A stretch of DNA of 9,809 nucleotides from Planctomycetota bacterium (GTDB lineage Bacteria; Planctomycetota; SZUA-567), in NCBI GenBank assembly GCA_031270145.1, contig JAISYD010000227.1, positions 1-9,809 of the forward strand, given 5' to 3'. The translations under genes were made by a program, and so were the position numbers. Below, piece by piece: positions 6,119 to 9,809 of the stretch (positions are counted from its first letter, which is position 1; every line of letters begins with the position of its first letter). Under the pieces are notes generated by a model. That model saw only the letters and a list, made by a program, of their open reading frames with translations, made no database searches and was not told the DNA's origin.

Positions 6119-7372
6119 TCACCCTTCGAACCGGGCGAGACAGAGGGAGGCGTTATGGCCGCCGAAACCGAGGTTATTGGACAAGGCGCGGCGGATGTCC
6201 TTTTCCCTTGGTTGGTTCGGGGTCACATCGATGTCGCATTCCGGATCCGGAGTGTGGAAATTGATGGTGGGCGGCGCCACGCCGTTCCGTATGGCCATGA
6301 CGGTGAATATCGCCTCAACCGCTCCGGCCGCGCCCAACAGATGGCCGGTGTGGCCCTTGGTGGAACTGACCGCCGTCCCCCCCAAATCGGGCCCGAATAC
6401 CTGCTTCAGGGCCGCGGCCTCGGTGCGATCATTCAACGGCGTCGAGGTGCCGTGGGCGTTGACATAGTCGATGTCGGACGGGGTCAGGCCGGAATTGGCC
6501 AAGGCCAGTCTGATGGCCCGGGCCGCGCCTTCGCCCCGGTCGTCGGGGGCGGTGATGTGGTGGGCGTCGTCGGTGAAGCCGTAGCCCAGGATCTCGGCGA
6601 GGATGGGGGCGTTCCTGGCCTTGGCGTGCTCCAATTCCTCCAAGACCATGGTGCCGGCCCCCTCGCTCATGACGAAGCCGTCGCGATCCTTGTCGAAGGG
6701 ACGGGAGGCGGCGGCTGGATCGTCGTTCCGGGTGGACAAGGCGCCCATGTTTATGAAGGCGCCAAGCCCCAGAACGGAGATGCCGGCCTCCGATCCTCCG
6801 GCCAGCATGAGATCCGCCTCGCCCCACTGGATGTGGCGGAGGGCCAACCCGATGGCGTGCACCGAACTGGAGCAGGCGGAGACCACGCCGTAATTCGGGC
6901 CCTTGAGGCCGAAGTCGATGGCCAGTTGCCCGGAGGCGTCGTTGATCATCAGGAGAGGGATGGTGAAGGGGCTGATGCGCCGCGGCCCCTTGGCTTTGAA
7001 GCGCTCGTACTGTTCCTCGATCGAGCGGATGCCGCCGATGCCGGAGGCGTAGACGGCGCCGCCCCGCTCGGGGTCGACGCTCCCCGGCGCCAGCCCGGCC
7101 GCCGCCGCCGCCATTTTCGAGGCCGCCATAGCGAAATGCACGAAGCGATCCGTATGCTTGACCTCTTTCGCATCCATATGGGCGGTGGGGTCGAAATTCT
7201 TCACCTCGTTCGCGAAATGCACCCCGAACTGCGAGTGATCGAGGAGGGTGATGGAGGCGGCCCCGGATTTGCCGTCGAGTACAGCCTTCCAGGCGCTCTC
7301 CAGATCGTTTCCGATGGGGGTGACGCAACCCATTCCCGTTATCACTACTCGGCGCTTTGACGCGTCGGGCAT
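6119..7372 (-). CDS. fabF: Beta-ketoacyl-ACP synthase II (KAS II)
   Basis: FabF condenses malonyl-ACP with acyl-ACP in fatty acid elongation in the cytosol. From the ATG at 7372 the product has 417 residues, the usual length. The thiolase-fold landmarks are complete: VVITGMGCVTPIG near the N-terminus, nucleophile Cys167 in VVSACSSSVHAIG, His307 in NAHGTSTPLND, Lys339 and His344 in STKGHTGHLLGAAGA, and the C-terminal SNNLGFGGHNAS loop. The bases after the catalytic Cys give SSS, where E. coli FabF has ATG. The reading frame can extend to a GTG at 7387, but AAAGGA inside that extension lies 6 nt before the ATG, so the ATG is preferred. The gene follows acpP by 94 nt. FabF and FabB-like enzymes are hard to separate by eye; adjacency to acpP favours fabF. 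Confidence 0.95.
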   Translation of the reverse strand: MPDASKRRVVITGMGCVTPIGNDLESAWKAVLDGKSGAASITLLDHSQFGVHFANEVKNFDPTAHMDAKEVKHTDRFVHFAMAASKMAAAAAGLAPGSVDPERGGAVYASGIGGIRSIEEQYERFKAKGPRRISPFTIPLLMINDASGQLAIDFGLKGPNYGVVSACSSSVHAIGLALRHIQWGEADLMLAGGSEAGISVLGLGAFINMGALSTRNDDPAAASRPFDKDRDGFVMSEGAGTMVLEELEHAKARNAPILAEILGYGFTDDAHHITAPDDRGEGAARAIRLALANSGLTPSDIDYVNAHGTSTPLNDRTEAAALKQVFGPDLGGTAVSSTKGHTGHLLGAAGAVEAIFTVMAIRNGVAPPTINFHTPDPECDIDVTPNQPREKDIRRALSNNLGFGGHNASLCLARFEG

Positions 7373-7378
7373 CGCGCT

Positions 7379-7384
7379 TCCTTT
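7379..7384 (-). promoter_or_regulatory. Ribosome binding site deciding the fabF start
   Basis: AAAGGA lies 6 nt upstream of the ATG at 7372. It falls inside the extension that would begin at the in-frame GTG at 7387. The GTG itself has no comparable site, so this motif favours the shorter protein. Confidence 0.6.
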
Positions 7385-7466
7385 CACAGGGAGCTTCGCC
7401 TCGGCCGCCGCTGGACGGAAGGCAGGCCGGCGGTTCCATTTACCGGGCTTTTCCGGCGTCCCATCC

Positions 7467-7718
7467 TCATTTCCCGGCGGATTTTTCGGCTATGAAGTCC
7501 ACTGCCGCCTTGATGGTCAGGATGCCGTGCTCGGTGTCTGGTATCTCCAGGTCGAACTCGTCTTCGAATTCCATGACCAGTTCGGCGATATCGAGGGAAT
7601 CGGCGCCAAGGTCCTCGACGAAGGCGGACTCGTCCTTGACCTGCTCCCGGCTGACCTGCAGTTGATCGCAGGTGATGTCGATGACCTTTTCCTTGATTTC
7701 CTCGCGGCTCATGCTCAT
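7467..7718 (-). CDS. acpP: Acyl carrier protein
   Basis: AcpP carries growing acyl chains on a phosphopantetheine arm during fatty acid synthesis. The 83-residue acidic product is typical in size. The attachment motif GADSLD places the modified Ser at residue 41. The flanking helices read SAFVEDLGADSLDIAELVM and FEDEFDLEIPD, as expected. The start at 7718 is chosen because AAGGGG lies 7 nt upstream; a second ATG two codons later (7712) would be 13 nt away. The open frame runs further upstream, but that translated stretch looks like non-coding spacer and includes the promoter. fabF follows 94 nt downstream, the widespread acpP-fabF pairing; other fab genes are not in the window. Confidence 0.96.
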   Translation of the reverse strand: MSMSREEIKEKVIDITCDQLQVSREQVKDESAFVEDLGADSLDIAELVMEFEDEFDLEIPDTEHGILTIKAAVDFIAEKSAGK

Positions 7719-7838
7719 AAACAATCCCCTTCTGAAATTCCAAATCGCCTTCCAAAAATGGCGGCCGCCAAAACGACCGCCGCCTTTAATCCACACGCTC
7801 CGCCGCCGGTCAACCGGCACAGGAAACGCCAATATTCC

Positions 7839-7868
7839 ATTATAAGGGGAAAAACCGGCCGGACTCAA
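7839..7868 (-). promoter_or_regulatory. Sigma70-type promoter for acpP-fabF
   Basis: On the minus strand TTGAGT (7863-7868) is followed after 18 nt by a perfect TATAAT (7839-7844). A run of eight A just upstream of the -35 box could act as an UP-like element. The predicted start near 7831 gives a leader of about 110 nt before acpP. A weaker second candidate (TTGACC, 17 nt, ATTAAA) lies inside this leader. The -35 box falls within the loop of the terminator candidate for tctA. Confidence 0.6.
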
Positions 7869-7883
7869 GTTTTTTTTCCGGTT
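7850..7883 (-). terminator. Weak terminator candidate after tctA
   Basis: AACCGG (7853-7858) and CCGGTT (7878-7883) can form a 6-bp stem with a long 19-nt loop. On the minus strand the stem runs into a T5 stretch (7850-7854). An internal CCGGCCGG palindrome (7855-7862) offers alternative pairing. It lies about 65 nt after the tctA stop, the expected place, but the stem is short. Confidence 0.25.
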
Positions 7884-7948
7884 CTTCTGAAATCCAAATC
7901 AGCGGAAGCGGCGTGGCGCATGACCGGGGCATCCTCGGTTTCGGCGGC

Positions 7949-9445
7949 TCATTTTTCGCGCTTCCGGCGCAGCCGGGAAAAAAGTCCGATCTGGCTCAAA
8001 ACCATCAGGGCGCATACGATGAGGAAGAAAAGGCAGATCGGGCGGCTGAACATGGGGAGGAACGAGCCGTCCGACAGCCTTAGGGCTCGGCGCAGGTTGG
8101 AGTCTGTCATGGGGCCGAGCACCACGCCTAGGATGAAGGGGGCGGACGGCACGTTCATGTGCGACATGCCGATTCCGATCAGCCCGAAGACAAACATCAC
8201 CTTGACGTCGAACAGGTTGTAATTTATGAGATAGGCGCCGATGACGCACAGCAGGAAAATGATCGGCATGAGGATTTTTTTGTCGACCGTCAGGATGCGT
8301 ACGGTCAGCCGCGCCATGCCGAGGGCTATGAGCCACATCGCCACCGAGGCGAACAATAGGTAGATGGCCACGTTGTAGACAAATTCCGGGGACTCGGACA
8401 TCAACAGCGGCCCCGGTCGGTAGTTGTGCATGAAAAAGGCGGCCAGGAGTACCGCCGCCGGCGCCGAGCCCGGCACCGCCAGGCTGAGGACCGGGATGAT
8501 GGCGCCGCCAATGCAGGCGTTGTTGCCGGTTTCCGCCGCCACTATGCCCGCGGGGTTGCCTCTGCCGAAGGACTCGGGATCGCGGCTCGACGCCTTCATC
8601 GCCCAATAGGACAGCCAGCCTCCCACGTCCTCTCCCACCCCGGGAATGATGCCCACGCCCACGCCGATGAAGGCGGAGCGGACGATGCCAAGCAGATTGG
8701 CCCGGATGATCCGGAAACCCTCGCGGATGTTGAAGTCGGTAAGTTTCATCGTCCGTCCACTATCCCCGCCCTTGAAGCCCATGACGATTTCCGGAAAGCC
8801 GAAAAGCCCGATCATCACCGGGATAAGCTGGATGCCGGACATCATGTTGACGTTGCCGTAACTGAAACGGGCGAAGGTATCCACCGTGTCCAGCCCGATC
8901 TGCGCCGTCAACAGCCCGGCGATGCCGCTGATCCAGCCCTTAATGGCGTTGCCGCGCGCCGTCAGGGCGCCGCAGATGAGGATGCCGAAGACGGAGAGGA
9001 GGAAAAATTCCCAGCTTTTGAAGCTGAGGGCGAAACTGGTCAGGAGCGGGGTAAGGGTGAGGACGAAGACGACGCTTAAAATGGTGCCCAGGCAACTGAC
9101 GCTGGTGGCGATGAAGATGGCGAGCCCGCCCTTGCCTTCGCGGGCTAGCGGGAAACCGTCCATGGCGGTGGCGGCCGAGGCCGGGGTGCCGGGGATGTTC
9201 AGGAGGATGGCCGACTGGCAGCCGCCGGAGATGGCGCCGACATAGACGCCCAGCAGGGCGATGATGGCGGTCTGGTGATCCCCGACGTTGTAGGTGAGGC
9301 CGGTCAGCAGGGCGATGGCCATGGTGGCGGAAAGCCCGGGAAGAACCCCCATCGCCAGCCCGGCGCCGGTGGACAGGAACAATACGATCAGGTTGTAGGG
9401 GGAAAGGATGTTGCCGCAGGCGTGCAGCATGTATTGGAAAGGCAT
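7949..9445 (-). CDS. tctA: TctA-family large membrane subunit of a tripartite tricarboxylate transporter
   Basis: TctA is the large transmembrane component of TTT carriers, which import carboxylates such as citrate with a TctC binding protein and the small subunit TctB. From the ATG at 9445 it has 498 residues, the usual length, nearly all in hydrophobic helices. Family landmarks are GVLPGLSA (33-40), the GGCQSAILLNIPGTPA segment (74-89) with DGFPLA after it, and the internally duplicated half: GIIPGVGEDVGG (265-276), ETGNNACIGGAIIP (305-318) and AVPGSAPAAVLL (323-334) with RPGPLL (343-348). The C-terminus is a short basic tail. An earlier ATG at 9457 is possible, but AAGGA (9457-9461) overlaps it and lies 11 nt before the ATG at 9445, where homologues usually begin. 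It follows tctB by 15 nt. The substrate cannot be told from this subunit. Confidence 0.93.
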   Translation of the reverse strand: MPFQYMLHACGNILSPYNLIVLFLSTGAGLAMGVLPGLSATMAIALLTGLTYNVGDHQTAIIALLGVYVGAISGGCQSAILLNIPGTPASAATAMDGFPLAREGKGGLAIFIATSVSCLGTILSVVFVLTLTPLLTSFALSFKSWEFFLLSVFGILICGALTARGNAIKGWISGIAGLLTAQIGLDTVDTFARFSYGNVNMMSGIQLIPVMIGLFGFPEIVMGFKGGDSGRTMKLTDFNIREGFRIIRANLLGIVRSAFIGVGVGIIPGVGEDVGGWLSYWAMKASSRDPESFGRGNPAGIVAAETGNNACIGGAIIPVLSLAVPGSAPAAVLLAAFFMHNYRPGPLLMSESPEFVYNVAIYLLFASVAMWLIALGMARLTVRILTVDKKILMPIIFLLCVIGAYLINYNLFDVKVMFVFGLIGIGMSHMNVPSAPFILGVVLGPMTDSNLRRALRLSDGSFLPMFSRPICLFFLIVCALMVLSQIGLFSRLRRKREK

Positions 9446-9460
9446 GGCGCGAAACATCCT

Positions 9461-9809
9461 TTACGGTAGTGAGGTTTTGAAGATGCCCTCGAAGAGGGCC
9501 AGGATCAAGGCGGTCGAGGCGGCGGACGCCAGGGCCAGCTTGAGAAAGTCGGCGGCGGGGGGCAGGCGCAGGCCCAGGGCGGCGGAACGGAGGAACACGA
9601 GGAGGATCAGCAAAAAGCCGGAACCGCTTAGCCAGAAGGGGATCGCCCCCAGGATGAGAAAACTATACATGAACATCCAGATCACACCGACCAGCATGAC
9701 CAGGGAATCGCGCTTGCTCATGGCGGCCAAGGCGCCCCGCCCGGCGGCCAAAAGGCGCCGCCCGACGGCGCCCCGGCGGTTTTCCTCGCCCCGCAGGCCG
9801 CCGAGGAGG
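9461..9809 (-). CDS. tctB: TctB-like small membrane subunit, 5' end cut by window edge
   Basis: The frame is open to the window edge, giving 115 visible residues. TctB proteins are usually around 150 residues with four membrane helices. The visible part has a basic, Gly/Ala/Arg-rich linker (LLGGLRGEENRRGAVGRR), then MSKRDSLVMLVGVIWMFMYS leading into hydrophobic segments (two close helices around the IPFW turn) and a last helix ending in FEGIFKTSLP. The terminal Phe-x-x-x-x-x-Leu-Pro ending is common in TctB. An internal TTG (9751) and ATG (9721) have no ribosome binding site, so the true start is probably beyond the window. Its stop lies 15 nt before tctA, consistent with one operon. The assignment rests on the helix pattern and the position beside tctA more than on motifs. 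Confidence 0.75.
   Translation of the reverse strand, partial: LLGGLRGEENRRGAVGRRLLAAGRGALAAMSKRDSLVMLVGVIWMFMYSFLILGAIPFWLSGSGFLLILLVFLRSAALGLRLPPAADFLKLALASAASTALILALFEGIFKTSLP

Noticed and set aside
6017..7360. Long plus-strand open frame (447 codons) opposite fabF
   Set aside because: It is an antisense shadow of fabF with low-complexity Gly/Arg/Asp composition and no recognisable domain.
7388..7466. Small gene or regulatory element between acpP and fabF
   Set aside because: I saw no ribosome-site-led open frame, strong hairpin or promoter on the coding strand in this short spacer.
7719..7868. N-terminal extension of acpP by 50 codons
   Set aside because: The extension contains the promoter and leader, has no acyl carrier protein homology, and the ribosome binding site supports the start at 7718.
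9461..9751. Complete 96-residue small membrane protein starting at TTG 9751
   Set aside because: The frame stays open to the window edge, there is no ribosome binding site at 9751, and TctB proteins are longer. A truncated tctB is the better reading.

Overview
The window is a bacterial chromosome segment with a high G+C content and dense coding. Every gene I can support lies on the minus strand, so transcription runs from high to low coordinates. All the genes are core metabolism, chaperone or transport families. I see no phage, transposase, CRISPR, tRNA or rRNA. The genes use Shine-Dalgarno sites and one GTG start. The lineage cannot be fixed by eye. The acyl-CoA dehydrogenase start resembles enzymes of anaerobic Desulfobacterota-type bacteria, and GroES/GroEL also resemble planctomycete proteins. 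I offer those only as weak hints.

In transcription order, the layout is as follows. (1) At the right edge, the C-terminal half of a TctB-like small subunit (cut by the window end) is followed closely by tctA. These are membrane subunits of a tripartite tricarboxylate transporter; no TctC binding protein is in view. (2) A spacer at 7719-7948 carries a weak terminator candidate and a good sigma70-type promoter (TTGAGT, 18 nt, TATAAT). These lie in front of acpP and fabF, the acyl carrier protein and the condensing enzyme of fatty acid elongation. (3) A 148-nt spacer follows, with an inverted repeat and a GC-rich hairpin plus T7 run directly against the ribosome binding site of the next gene. 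Then come an acyl-CoA dehydrogenase gene, etfB, etfA and a small DUF188/UPF0178 (YaiI-like) gene. (4) After another weak terminator candidate there is an AT-rich promoter region. It precedes groES and groEL, and that operon ends at a perfect 10-bp hairpin terminator with a T-rich tail.

The genes suggest a functional chain: uptake of carboxylates (Tct), fatty acid synthesis (AcpP, FabF), and acyl-CoA oxidation with electrons passed to an electron transfer flavoprotein (Acd to EtfBA). The chaperonin operon is probably independent. The acd-etfB-etfA order implies that this ETF serves this dehydrogenase. I found no convincing new biological system. The points most worth a second look are regulatory: the terminator-like hairpin touching the acd ribosome binding site, the nested terminator and promoter before acpP, the AT-rich groES leader without a CIRCE operator, and a 15-bp direct repeat bracketing groESL.
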